A DNA stretch of 64,000 nucleotides. Origin: Photobacterium angustum (GTDB lineage: Bacteria; Pseudomonadota; Gammaproteobacteria; Enterobacterales; Vibrionaceae). How positions within the stretch are numbered: the first letter of the stretch is position 1; each line of letters opens with the position of its first letter. The translations under genes were made by a program, and so were the position numbers. The stretch spans positions 1,054,001 through 1,118,000 of the forward strand of contig NZ_MSCJ01000001.1 of assembly GCF_002954615.1 (NCBI RefSeq), read 5' to 3'. The notes under the pieces are model-generated. The model was not told where the DNA came from. It saw nothing but the letters and a program-made list of their open reading frames with translations, and did no database searches. This document shows, piece by piece, positions 45,146 to 53,438 of the stretch.

Positions 45146-46009
45146 CTATTTGATCGGTAGGTAGATCTCCGTTAACAACTCACACTCATTTCCTTCATGA
45201 ACAAAATTTAAGTAACGGAAGTAACAAGGGTAGTCTCTTAATTCTTCTTTACTATCTGGTAGCCATTTTTGATATAAGTGATACAAGGTGTCGCCAATGC
45301 TGTCATGGCTTCCTTTATGGATCGCCATAGCGCATCTGCCACTTGGTATTATTCCAGATTTTATTCCATAGGCGTTCTCTGGAACCTCTCCTTTGTGCGA
45401 GCCACAGATATCAAACTGAAACTCATCATCTGGCGTATCGCTTGGGTCAGAGTGAGGAATACCAAATGTTTCGCTGGTTTTTATTGGAGATAAACCTGTC
45501 GATTTTCGCCAATTTATAAACTTAGCTGCTGTTTCGTATACCAGTAGTGGGCTACCTTTATGTTCAATTAATGCAACTTCTCTTTTTTCGAAATCTACGA
45601 TTTGAACATCCATTACACTTTCTCCTGTTATTGGTGGATGATATTCATACTTTGAGTGCCAAGAACGCCACTCAGGCTGATTTCTAAATTGGGAAGGTGT
45701 TTGCCCGAATATCCTTGAAAAAGCACGCGTAAAGGCTTCTTGGCTTTCGAATTGAGCTTCAAAAGCAATATCAGTAACGCTGAACTCTGACTCAAATGCT
45801 AACCTGAAAGAAGCGCGTTTCATTCGTGCCAGCAACACATATTGCATAGCACTGATCCCCATGAATGCCTTAAAGTTACGGTGAAAGTGGTACTTTGAAC
45901 TGGCAGCTACAGTACTTAGTTGCTCAAGTGAGAATTCGCCGTCTAGGTTGTTATCTATAAAATCGCACACTTTCTTGATCTGTCGTTCATGACGTTTCAT
46001 CAAGTTCAT
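45146..46009 (-). CDS. AraC family regulator with GyrI-like effector domain
   Basis: 287 aa. The N-terminal AraC DNA-binding domain (about 10-108) shows two helix-turn-helix units: FSLEQLSTVAASSKYHFHRNFKAF and SVTDIAFEAQFESQEAFTRAFSRIFGQTPSQFR. The C-terminal GyrI-like/SHS2 effector-binding domain (about 128-287) carries VDFEKREVALIEHKG, GRCAMAIHKGSHDSI and ELLTEIYLPIK. Such regulators, like Rob and SoxS relatives, bind small hydrophobic drugs. Domain order is the MarA-GyrI type. Target genes unknown; it is convergent with the dioxygenase. Confidence 0.9.
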   Translation of the reverse strand: MNLMKRHERQIKKVCDFIDNNLDGEFSLEQLSTVAASSKYHFHRNFKAFMGISAMQYVLLARMKRASFRLAFESEFSVTDIAFEAQFESQEAFTRAFSRIFGQTPSQFRNQPEWRSWHSKYEYHPPITGESVMDVQIVDFEKREVALIEHKGSPLLVYETAAKFINWRKSTGLSPIKTSETFGIPHSDPSDTPDDEFQFDICGSHKGEVPENAYGIKSGIIPSGRCAMAIHKGSHDSIGDTLYHLYQKWLPDSKEELRDYPCYFRYLNFVHEGNECELLTEIYLPIK

Positions 46010-46262
46010 TGTTTTTGATACTCCAACTCAGAAATCGTAGAAATAATACCTAGGAAGATTTAATTACGCCTGATTGGAATTGCTGGATGACGGATAGAAT
46101 ATAGTTTGTGAAAGACGAATAGGTTTACTTAGTTGCCACATCTACAATTAATAACGCAGATCTTAACTACATGGTACTCAGTGCTTACTTCTATCCATTT
46201 CTTGTTAAAAATAGAAGTGAAACTGTAACCAATTGAAAAGTAAATGATTTAATATTTCAATT
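46010..46262. other. Intergenic region upstream of the AraC-GyrI gene
   Basis: AT-rich; probably holds the AraC promoter. No gene or homologous relic seen up to the repeat copy at 46263. Confidence 0.4.
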
Positions 46263-46441
46263 TGTATTTAATAAGACTGATTAAATACATTTCTTACTTT
46301 TCACATCCTCTTTCAAATCTATAGGTGTAAGAAAGTGCTATTAAGTTCATAATATGTAACGATTATATCGAGTATGATATCGGTATTTTATAAGTATATT
46401 TTTGCGCAAAAGTAAGAATGCTTATTAATATACTGTTATAT
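46263..46441 (+). repeat. Imperfect dispersed repeat, copy 2 (upstream of the metallophosphoesterase)
   Basis: About 180 bases matching 41109-41275 with small indels (TTTAATAAG, TTTCTTACTTTTC, AAGTTCATAATAT, TATTTTTGCGCAAAAGTAAGAA, CTGTTA). Like copy 1, it ends 15-40 bases before the start of a plus-strand gene. The terminal CTGTTATAT resembles the cassette boundary pattern GTTRRRY. Confidence 0.65.
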
Positions 46442-46455
46442 CCTAAGAGGGACCG

Positions 46456-47199
46456 ATGAAGATTGCCGTATTGTCTGACATTCATAGTAATGTTTTTGCA
46501 CTAGATGCAGTTATCAAAGATTTAGAAAAGCATTCCGTAGATTTAAAAGCAAATCTTGGTGATATTCTATATGGGCCAATTGCGCCAAAGGCTACTTATG
46601 AGCTTTTAATGGAGCATGATTTTATTACCATTTCTGGTAATCAAGATCGACAAATATACGAATCTACAGATGAAGAAATAGAATTAAACCCAACTATGCA
46701 ATTCATTTTGGACGATTTAGGTCCGAAACCATTAGATTGGATGAAGTCACTACCTTTTGATAAACAAGTAAATGAAGATATTTATTTTTGCCATGGTACT
46801 CCAAAAGATGATCTGATTTATTTGTTGGAAGATGTGAGTAAAGGTTATGCTTTGCTTCGTTCTGATAATGAGATAATAGATTTGCTTGCGGGGCAAAAAT
46901 CACAGCTAATATGCTGTGGTCATACTCATACACCTAGGGCGGTATATCTGAGTAGTGGTCAACTCATCGTTAATCCAGGAAGTGTTGGCTTGCAAGCATA
47001 CACAGACGATGAACCAGTAGTTCATTCTATGGAGAATTTTAATCATCACGCATCATATTCAATAGTTGAAAAAACAAACTCTGAATGGGTAGTTCAAAAT
47101 ATCAAAGTTCCTTATGATTATCAGTTAGCGGTAAATGAAAGTAAAAAAAGAAATCGAAGTGATTGGGTTCACTTTTTGTCTACTGGACGACGGATATAA
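46456..47199 (+). CDS. Calcineurin-like metallophosphoesterase (YfcE-like)
   Basis: 247 aa cytoplasmic phosphoesterase. Dimetal ligands are visible in order: SDIHSN (about 8-12), NLGDILYGP (about 34-42), SGNQD (about 63-67), FCHGTP, and CGHTHTP (about 155-161). GAGGGACCG stands before the ATG. Substrate unknown; relatives cleave phosphodiesters or nucleotides. Its stop codon TAA overlaps the left end of an attC-like site, and it is preceded by a dispersed repeat, so it is the best candidate here for a gene cassette. Confidence 0.88.
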   Translation: MKIAVLSDIHSNVFALDAVIKDLEKHSVDLKANLGDILYGPIAPKATYELLMEHDFITISGNQDRQIYESTDEEIELNPTMQFILDDLGPKPLDWMKSLPFDKQVNEDIYFCHGTPKDDLIYLLEDVSKGYALLRSDNEIIDLLAGQKSQLICCGHTHTPRAVYLSSGQLIVNPGSVGLQAYTDDEPVVHSMENFNHHASYSIVEKTNSEWVVQNIKVPYDYQLAVNESKKRNRSDWVHFLSTGRRI

Positions 47200-47291
47200 C
47201 AAAAAATAAAGACGGACGTATCAAGGTTGGCTGCGTTCCTTCGTCATTGATTATAGCCAACCCCTCTACGCCGCTTATTGCAGCGTTACCC
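47194..47291 (+). repeat. attC-like integron cassette recombination site
   Basis: A 98-base imperfect inverted repeat starting in the metallophosphoesterase stop. Outer arms TAACAAAAAATAAAGACGG and the reverse complement of the right arm (TAACGCTGCAATAAGCGGCG) align with unpaired bases on one strand, as in folded attC sites. A perfect inner stem GGTTGGCT/AGCCAACC lies at 47225-47232 and 47255-47262. Ends ATATAAC and GTTACCC only loosely fit RYYYAAC and GTTRRRY. Confidence 0.62.
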
Positions 47292-47574
47292 TTACTTCTC
47301 TTAATACTACCTGCCTAAATAAGCAAATTGCCTAACATCACGTTTTTGTCTACAAATGAGTTAGCTTCTAGAGCTTTCAAAATTTAGTTCATTTTTAAGC
47401 TCGAAGAACTTTCATGAACACGGCACTTTTAATGTTTGTATTATTATTGTGGACACTAGAAGGCTACGATTTTTGGCCGTGATTGACGGTTAAAGCTAAT
47501 AGCCTCACCGCTTTGCGTTGTGTTTTTGACTGGTTATACTCGGCATACCTGTATGAAATTAAGTGTGTTTATTT
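47292..47574. other. Gene-free region after the attC-like site
   Basis: A 22-codon ORF at 47414-47482 is visible but without support. Otherwise nothing recognisable; should hold the promoter of the AraC gene at 47575. Confidence 0.4.
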
Positions 47575-48297
47575 ATGCATGATACGAAAAACAGCCTTAG
47601 TATTCGTGCTTATACTAAGCAACTAGAGACGCATTCGCATGAGAGTTACCATCAATTGGTATTGCCTATTCACGGTAATATCGCGATTGAGATGCCAAAC
47701 TTTGCCGGTAAGGTGACAGTGGGTGAATGCGTTGTGATTCCTGCTGGTATTCAGCATAGCTTTAAAGCTGATGAAATGGCGCGTTTTATTGTGGCAGATT
47801 TGGATATTTTACCAGAGCATTTTATTAGCGGGGGCTTGGTTGTATTTTCAGTCACGCCACCACTGTTAAGCTATCTCCATTTCGTTGAAAAACAGTTACA
47901 ACACCAAGTTGATAATGGATTAGAAAACTCGATGATGAATGTCTTCTCAATACTTTTAGAACAGCAGACCCATGCTAAACCTGTTGATCCCAGAGTTCGA
48001 GACGTACAAAGCCATATTATCGAAAACATAGGTGAAAATTTGTCGATTAATGAATTAGCGAAGATTGCCTGTTTAAGTCCGACTCAGTTTAAAAAAATAT
48101 TTAAACAGAATGTTGGTGTCAGCACATTACAGTACATTAACGTTCAACGAATGGAGAAAGCGAAGGCGTTACTTACGCACACTGATTTACCCGTTCAATT
48201 GATAGCAGAGCGAGTCGGTTATACTGATTCATCTGCGTTCAGTCGCCGTTTTTCAATTCACTTTGGTTTGTCTCCGCGTGAGTTAGCTCGACAATAG
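47575..48297 (+). CDS. AraC family regulator with cupin sensor domain
   Basis: 240 aa from the ATG at 47575 (MHDTKNSLSI); an in-frame GTG at 47563 is the alternative. Residues 15-90 form a cupin-like fold (HSHESYHQLVLPIHGNIAIEM, GECVVIPAGIQHSF), and residues 140-240 hold the AraC HTH pair (LSINELAKIACLSPTQFKKIFKQN and VQLIAERVGYTDSSAFSRRF). It lies 95 bases upstream of an EamA exporter gene on the same strand; this pairing suggests it regulates that exporter. Confidence 0.9.
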   Translation: MHDTKNSLSIRAYTKQLETHSHESYHQLVLPIHGNIAIEMPNFAGKVTVGECVVIPAGIQHSFKADEMARFIVADLDILPEHFISGGLVVFSVTPPLLSYLHFVEKQLQHQVDNGLENSMMNVFSILLEQQTHAKPVDPRVRDVQSHIIENIGENLSINELAKIACLSPTQFKKIFKQNVGVSTLQYINVQRMEKAKALLTHTDLPVQLIAERVGYTDSSAFSRRFSIHFGLSPRELARQ

Positions 48298-48392
48298 CGT
48301 CTATTTAGACGTTTTTTACGTCTTTTCTGCAAGGTATCTCTTCGTATATCTCCGTATTCTTTTCTCTATTCAATATCATTGTAGAGAAAATC

Positions 48393-49322
48393 ATGTCTTC
48401 TTTAACGACTCAAATAACAAGCCAATACAAATTTGGCGTGTTAGCCATATTATTTGCCTCTTTTTTGTGGGGCACAACAGGTACTGCTGCCAGCTTTGCA
48501 GATCAACTTAGTCCATTAGCGATTGGAGCCTTTGCAACAGGCGCAAGTGGTGTTATTCAAGCTGCTTTGTCTTGGCGAAGTATCATGCATCATTTCAAAC
48601 AGATCATGGCGCTCAAGTTATTGTTAGCGGTAAGTTGTCTTGCTTTATCGGTATATCCGTTAGCTTTTTATACCTCAATGAAGTTGTCGGGAGTTACTGT
48701 TGGGACAGTGATATCGATTGCGAGTGCGCCTTTTTTCACCGTTTTTCTTGAGTGTCTTTTTAGCAAGGTTAAAAGGTTTTCAATTCTATGGTATGTCAGT
48801 TTCGTTTTTGGTTTGGCGGGGATCATAATGTTGGTAGCGGCTAAGTCGGGCGAGACAGTAGAATTTAATAATATATCCTATTTATTTGGTATCGTATTAG
48901 GTTTAGTTGCTGGTTTAAGTTATGCCATTTATTCATGGATAGCTAAGCGAATGATTGATAGTGGTATTAAATCTCAAGCGGCGTTAGGTAGCATTTTTGG
49001 GGGCGGCGCTCTACTGTTGTTGCCGAGTTTATTGTTCACAGGTGAAAACCTTTTCAACAACTTCAATAATACTTCTGTGTTGATCTATATGGCGATCATC
49101 CCAATGTGTTTAGGCTATCTTATCTACGGTTATGGGTTAAGGTATGTTGATGTTAGTAATGCTTGTCTACTTACTCTATTCGAGCCAGTGATTGCAGCAG
49201 TATTGGCTGTTGTCATTGTTGGTGAGAAGGTGTCTATCTCAGGTTGGATTGGAGTTGTTTCAATTGGTATATGTTTGATCCTTCAAGCCTTAGATAGTAA
49301 GGCTTCTGGTCAAAAAAGTTAA
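48393..49322 (+). CDS. EamA/DMT family transporter
   Basis: 309 aa with ten hydrophobic segments in two EamA repeats (about 18-140 and 165-300). The N-terminal ASFLWGTTGTAASFAD and the C-terminal EPVIAAVLAVVIVGEKVS motifs are typical of drug/metabolite exporters. Substrate unknown. The AraC-cupin regulator gene immediately precedes it, a common regulator-exporter arrangement. Confidence 0.9.
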   Translation: MSSLTTQITSQYKFGVLAILFASFLWGTTGTAASFADQLSPLAIGAFATGASGVIQAALSWRSIMHHFKQIMALKLLLAVSCLALSVYPLAFYTSMKLSGVTVGTVISIASAPFFTVFLECLFSKVKRFSILWYVSFVFGLAGIIMLVAAKSGETVEFNNISYLFGIVLGLVAGLSYAIYSWIAKRMIDSGIKSQAALGSIFGGGALLLLPSLLFTGENLFNNFNNTSVLIYMAIIPMCLGYLIYGYGLRYVDVSNACLLTLFEPVIAAVLAVVIVGEKVSISGWIGVVSIGICLILQALDSKASGQKS

Positions 49323-49375
49323 ATGAGCCAAATTTGCAGGGATAAACCCAGCCACGTTTCTGTTTTTGTGAAATT

Positions 49376-49404
49376 GGCATTACCTATAGGCAATAGGCAA
49401 TGCC
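49376..49404 (-). terminator. Hairpin after radD
   Basis: GGCATT (49376-49381) and CCTAT (49383-49387) pair with ATAGG (49393-49397) and AATGCC (49399-49404). It lies 24 bases after the radD stop, but the T-tract is weak, so termination is only likely. Confidence 0.5.
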
Positions 49405-49427
49405 GTTACAAAATAAAATTAACGACT

Positions 49428-51173
49428 TTAGTCTTTTTGATATTGAGCTAAATCGAACAACTTGTCTCGAATAGCCCAAAATCGACCATTTTTACGGGCG
49501 ATTACAATTTCAGGCGGACGTAAACGGTGCTCGTTATTGGCCACTTTTGTTGGGGCGGTATCGGTGAATGGACGGTGACGATCCACTAAATGAGGGTTAA
49601 TAAAATGCTTAAGAAATTCTTGCTTCTGGGTTTTATTAGAAAGCGTCCACACTTCGTTAATTTCATTACCTTCATCACCGACATAAATCACTTTTAACTG
49701 AGGCTTCTCGAATTTATTCTTGCCTGGCTCTAAGCGCATGTCTGTACATTTCATGATCATGGCGTCTTTAAGTTTTAACGCCTCACGCAGTTTTTTATCA
49801 GGATCAACCATGACCGCATCACAAAGGTGGCAGCGTCTTGCGGCGATATCGTTATCTGCGCCACATTCTTCGCAGTATTTAGCGCGGAAACGATAACCAC
49901 ATTCTTCACGCTCGCCAGTTTCATCATCTTCAAAATAGCCTTGGCAACGACGCCCATAGTGCTCAACTAAAAAGCCTGCGGGATCGAGTTTGCCCCAGAA
50001 ACTGTTTTTAAAACCACAAGCAGGGCAAGGTACCATTACGACTTCACTCTCTGAATTAGGTTTGGGATCACCTACTTCAGGTTGGTATAAATCGTAACAG
50101 TTACCCGCATACTCCAATACTAAACAGTCTTTTTTACCATCAGCTAAACGTAAGCCTCGACCAACAATTTGCTGATATAAGCTGATAGATTCTGTTGGGC
50201 GAAGGATAGCAATTAAATCGACATGTGGCGCATCAAAGCCAGTCGTTAACACTGAAACGTTAACTAAGTATTTAATCTTTTGCGCTTTGAAATCATTGAT
50301 GATGCGATCGCGTTCATCAAGAGGGGTATCACCAATCACCAACGCGGCATTTTCACCGGATAAGTAGCCCATGATTTCTTGGGCGTGATTAACGGTTGAG
50401 GCGAATATCATCACACCTTTACGATCTTTGGCGTACTCAATCACTTGTTCAATGATCATTGGTGTTGCACGCTCTGATTTTCCAATCACGCTATCTAAAT
50501 CGGCTTCTTTGTAGTGGCCTGTCGATGAAGGGGTAATTGATGAGAAATCATAACCAATCACTGCCATATCCATGATTTTGGGCTCGGTTAAAAAGCCTTC
50601 GTCTAATAGATAGCGGATAGGTAATTCAAAAATACAGTCGCGGAAGAAGCGATCTTGTTCAGTACGAACCTGACCTCGGGTATGGTATTTGTAAATCCAG
50701 CCCATGCCTAAGCGATATGGTGTCGCGGTTAAGCCAAGGATTTTAATGTTTGGGTTTACGTCTTGAACGTGTTTGATGACTTTACGATAAGCACTGTTTT
50801 CATCGTCAGGTACACGGTGACATTCATCAATGACCAATAATGAAAATTGTTCTTTGAATTTATCTAAGCTGTTTGCCATGGATTGTACAGAAGCAAACAC
50901 CACTTGCTGGTCGGTTTCTTTTCGCCCTAATCCAGCAGAAAAAATAGAGGCTTTTAAGCCGTAACTTTCATATTTGGCATGGTTTTGCTCTACCAACTCT
51001 TTTACGTGGGTTAACACGAGAACGCGCCCACGAGCAATACGTGCAAGCTCTGCGACGACAAGGCTTTTACCTGCGCCTGTTGGTAGAGCTAATACTGCTG
51101 GGGTGTTGTGTTTACGAAAATAGTGGATAGTCGCGTTAACACTGTCTTGCTGATAAGGACGAAGGGTATACAT
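49428..51173 (-). CDS. radD: DEAD/DEAH helicase-like DNA repair protein RadD (YejH)
   Basis: 581 aa, collinear with E. coli RadD (586 aa). Superfamily 2 motifs: LRPYQQDSV (Q-like), LPTGAGKS (Walker A), DECHR (Walker B), GLTATPYR, and the C-terminal RecA-like motifs VNVSVLTTGFDAP and QQIVGRGLR. A zinc-binding region follows with CPACGF, GRRCQGYF, CEECGAD and CHLCDA. RadD works in recombination and repair of reinitiated replication tracts with RecA and SSB. Monocistronic. Confidence 0.94.
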   Translation of the reverse strand: MYTLRPYQQDSVNATIHYFRKHNTPAVLALPTGAGKSLVVAELARIARGRVLVLTHVKELVEQNHAKYESYGLKASIFSAGLGRKETDQQVVFASVQSMANSLDKFKEQFSLLVIDECHRVPDDENSAYRKVIKHVQDVNPNIKILGLTATPYRLGMGWIYKYHTRGQVRTEQDRFFRDCIFELPIRYLLDEGFLTEPKIMDMAVIGYDFSSITPSSTGHYKEADLDSVIGKSERATPMIIEQVIEYAKDRKGVMIFASTVNHAQEIMGYLSGENAALVIGDTPLDERDRIINDFKAQKIKYLVNVSVLTTGFDAPHVDLIAILRPTESISLYQQIVGRGLRLADGKKDCLVLEYAGNCYDLYQPEVGDPKPNSESEVVMVPCPACGFKNSFWGKLDPAGFLVEHYGRRCQGYFEDDETGEREECGYRFRAKYCEECGADNDIAARRCHLCDAVMVDPDKKLREALKLKDAMIMKCTDMRLEPGKNKFEKPQLKVIYVGDEGNEINEVWTLSNKTQKQEFLKHFINPHLVDRHRPFTDTAPTKVANNEHRLRPPEIVIARKNGRFWAIRDKLFDLAQYQKD

Positions 51174-51348
51174 AGAAACTATTCTGGCGTAACTGAAAAC
51201 TTAACTAGTGTACATTTAACCAGTGATTTGGCAAAGCCTTCATTCATTGTTAGTAGGTTACGTTAGATGCGGTGTTTTGCCTCTGTCTAGTAGTGTTTGG
51301 TAACTGTTGGTAAACTTTACATACATTATGTATCAATAAGGTTTTTGT

Positions 51349-52419
51349 ATGTTTACGAAAACGTCGAATGTTTTCCTGAAGCGAAGCTGCGCTGCGTTAT
51401 TTACACTGTCTGCAACTATGATGTTATCGGGTTGCAGTGAGCCTCCAAAGTTAGAAAAAATCGCAGGCTATGCAGAAGGTACTAGCTACCATGTGAGTTA
51501 TTGGTCTAAAGATGATGTTTCATCGACGAAGGTAAAAGCCCAGTTTGATAAAGCATTAGACGCGATTGATAAAGAATATTCTACGTATCGCGGTGATTCG
51601 TATATTTCTAAGTTTAATAAGAGCACTTCAACGGAGTGGCAACCTGCCTCGAAAGATTTTATTTACATGTTGTCTTTAGCAAAGTCGATCAATAAAGAAA
51701 GTCATGGTTGTTATGATCCCACTATTCAGCCGCTATATAAACTTTGGGGCTTCCAAAGCGATAAATTAAATGTGCCAACAGCCGCCGAGATTGCAAAGGT
51801 ACGTGCTGACATTGGTATTGATAAAATTGAAATAGATCCTGAACACCTTCGTATTAGAAAAACCATTCCCCAGTTGCAGGTTGATTTATCTTCAATGGGT
51901 GAAGGTTATGCGATTAGCCGTTTAAGCCAAATTTTAGAGTCGGATGGTGTTGAGAACTACTTGGTTGAGTTCGGTGGCGATATGAAGATTAAAGGTCATA
52001 AGCCAATGGGTGAGAAGTGGCGTGTGGCGATTGAGCAGCCTGTAGCGCTAAAAGACGGTATTCATCCTTATCAAATCGTGACGATTAATGATGAGAATGG
52101 CGTATCACTTAATACTTCAGGTACGTATCACCATAACTTTAAGGATGGCAAAAAAGATTACTCACATATTCTTGATGCAAGAACAGGTGCGCCGATCACC
52201 CATGATCTTGTTTCAGCATCCGTGTTTGGTAATGATCCTATTCAAGGTGATGCGTGGGCAACAACCATGCTGTGTTTAGGCCCTGATGAAGGGAAAGCGG
52301 TAGCAAATGAAGAATCATTACCGGTTTACTATATTCAAGATGTTGATGATGCATTTAAGAACTCAAAAAGTAATGCGTTGATCCAAGATACAAACATCAC
52401 ATTAAGCCAGCAGAAATAA
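51349..52419 (+). CDS. apbE: FAD:protein FMN transferase (ApbE), lipoprotein
   Basis: 356 aa. Lipoprotein signal ending LSGC (Cys near residue 28). ApbE signatures: AEGTSYHVSYWS, YSTYRGDSYISKFN, GCYDPTIQPLYKLWGF, DLSSMGEGYAISRL, EFGGDMKIKG, and the metal-binding DARTGAP. It flavinylates threonine residues in periplasmic domains such as NqrC and RnfG. No nqr or rnf genes lie in this window, so this is an orphan copy or a second paralogue acting on another flavoprotein. AAGG before the ATG. Confidence 0.93.
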   Translation: MFTKTSNVFLKRSCAALFTLSATMMLSGCSEPPKLEKIAGYAEGTSYHVSYWSKDDVSSTKVKAQFDKALDAIDKEYSTYRGDSYISKFNKSTSTEWQPASKDFIYMLSLAKSINKESHGCYDPTIQPLYKLWGFQSDKLNVPTAAEIAKVRADIGIDKIEIDPEHLRIRKTIPQLQVDLSSMGEGYAISRLSQILESDGVENYLVEFGGDMKIKGHKPMGEKWRVAIEQPVALKDGIHPYQIVTINDENGVSLNTSGTYHHNFKDGKKDYSHILDARTGAPITHDLVSASVFGNDPIQGDAWATTMLCLGPDEGKAVANEESLPVYYIQDVDDAFKNSKSNALIQDTNITLSQQK

Positions 52420-52469
52420 AGTGTTAGCTTAAAAATTACGACACTATTTTAAAATTTATGATTTAAGAA

Positions 52470-52506
52470 GAAGCCTTATTTAGAGTAATTCTCTAGATAA
52501 GGCTTC
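52470..52506 (+). terminator. Terminator after apbE
   Basis: GAAGCCTTATTTAGAG (52470-52485) with CTCTAGATAAGGCTTC (52491-52506), one wobble, followed by GTATTTT. A decayed copy of the same hairpin recurs at 53346-53379. Confidence 0.82.
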
Positions 52507-52578
52507 GTATTTTAATAAGCCAGCTAAAATTTATATCTAGTATTGAAGTCTTTCTCAGTAATTATAAAGGTACTAGAT

Positions 52579-53277
52579 ATGAAGCTTATACCATTGTTCT
52601 TCTCTTCTTTTATTGCGCTAACTCTCGCCGGTTGTGGTAGTGATAGCGATAATAGTTTTGATCCAACGTCAAAAACCGCTCGTTACGAACTTAAGTTCGA
52701 TACTGATTGGAGTGCTGTAAACTTTCCAACAAACTTCCCTGAAAATCGTCATTTCTCAGGTCTTATAGGACTTACTCATGATAAGGAAGCGAGATTGATT
52801 GAACCTAATGTACTTGCGGATGAAGGTCTTGTCAGTGTTGCAGAGACAGGAAGCAAAGATCTTCTTATATCAGAAGTGAATCTACTACAAAATTTGGGCT
52901 ACGTGGGAAATCTTATCAGTGGTGATGGTATTCCTGTTAGTGATTATGATGTTGATGTGCAGTTTGATATCTCACAAGATTTCCCATTGGTTACAGTGGT
53001 CACTATGTTGGCACCAAGCCCTGATTGGTTTACAGGCATTGACAGTGTTGAGTTATTTGCAAATGGTGCATGGGTAAATGAAGTGACGGTACAAGCATTT
53101 GTTTATGATGCGGGTAGTGATAGCGGCGTGACATTTACTTCAGAAAACGATCCAACCATTCCACGGGCTCCAATCTCTTTGCTAACAACTCCACGTGTAG
53201 ATACAGATTTTGAGAAGGGTGTACATTATCAAAATCAATTACATATAGGCACATTTAAATTAAAAAGAGTGGATTAG
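52579..53277 (+). CDS. Spondin_N domain lipoprotein (copy 1)
   Basis: 232 aa from the ATG at 52579, preceded by AAAGG. An upstream in-frame start at 52543 is unlikely because it would put charged residues before the signal. Lipoprotein signal ends LAGC (Cys near residue 18), then GSDSDN. The rest is a spondin N-type domain: ARYELKFDTDWSAVNFPTNF, HFSGLIGLTHD, APSPDWFTGIDSVELF, VYDAGSDSGVTF. Such domains bind calcium or adhesive partners; here a surface or periplasmic role is inferred. Paralogous to the next gene. Confidence 0.85.
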   Translation: MKLIPLFFSSFIALTLAGCGSDSDNSFDPTSKTARYELKFDTDWSAVNFPTNFPENRHFSGLIGLTHDKEARLIEPNVLADEGLVSVAETGSKDLLISEVNLLQNLGYVGNLISGDGIPVSDYDVDVQFDISQDFPLVTVVTMLAPSPDWFTGIDSVELFANGAWVNEVTVQAFVYDAGSDSGVTFTSENDPTIPRAPISLLTTPRVDTDFEKGVHYQNQLHIGTFKLKRVD

Positions 53278-53345
53278 TATTATTAGTTACGAAAAGGCAT
53301 AGCTATTGTTATGCCTCTCATACTTAAACATCCTGATTTAAGAAT

Positions 53346-53379
53346 AAGCCTTATTAGAATAACTATCTATATAAGGCTT
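53346..53379 (+). terminator. Hairpin after Spondin_N copy 1
   Basis: AAGCCTTAT (53346-53354) with ATAAGGCTT (53371-53379), followed by CATACTTTTAT. It is the duplicated, shortened form of the apbE terminator. Confidence 0.68.
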
Positions 53380-53438
53380 CATACTTTTATAAGCCTACTA
53401 GGTTTTGAAATATCTCTGTAACTATAAAGGTGCTAGAT

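Noticed and set aside
47414..47482. 22-codon ORF with one hydrophobic helix after the attC-like site
   Set aside because: Weak ribosome site and no known counterpart; kept only as a mention in the gap entry.
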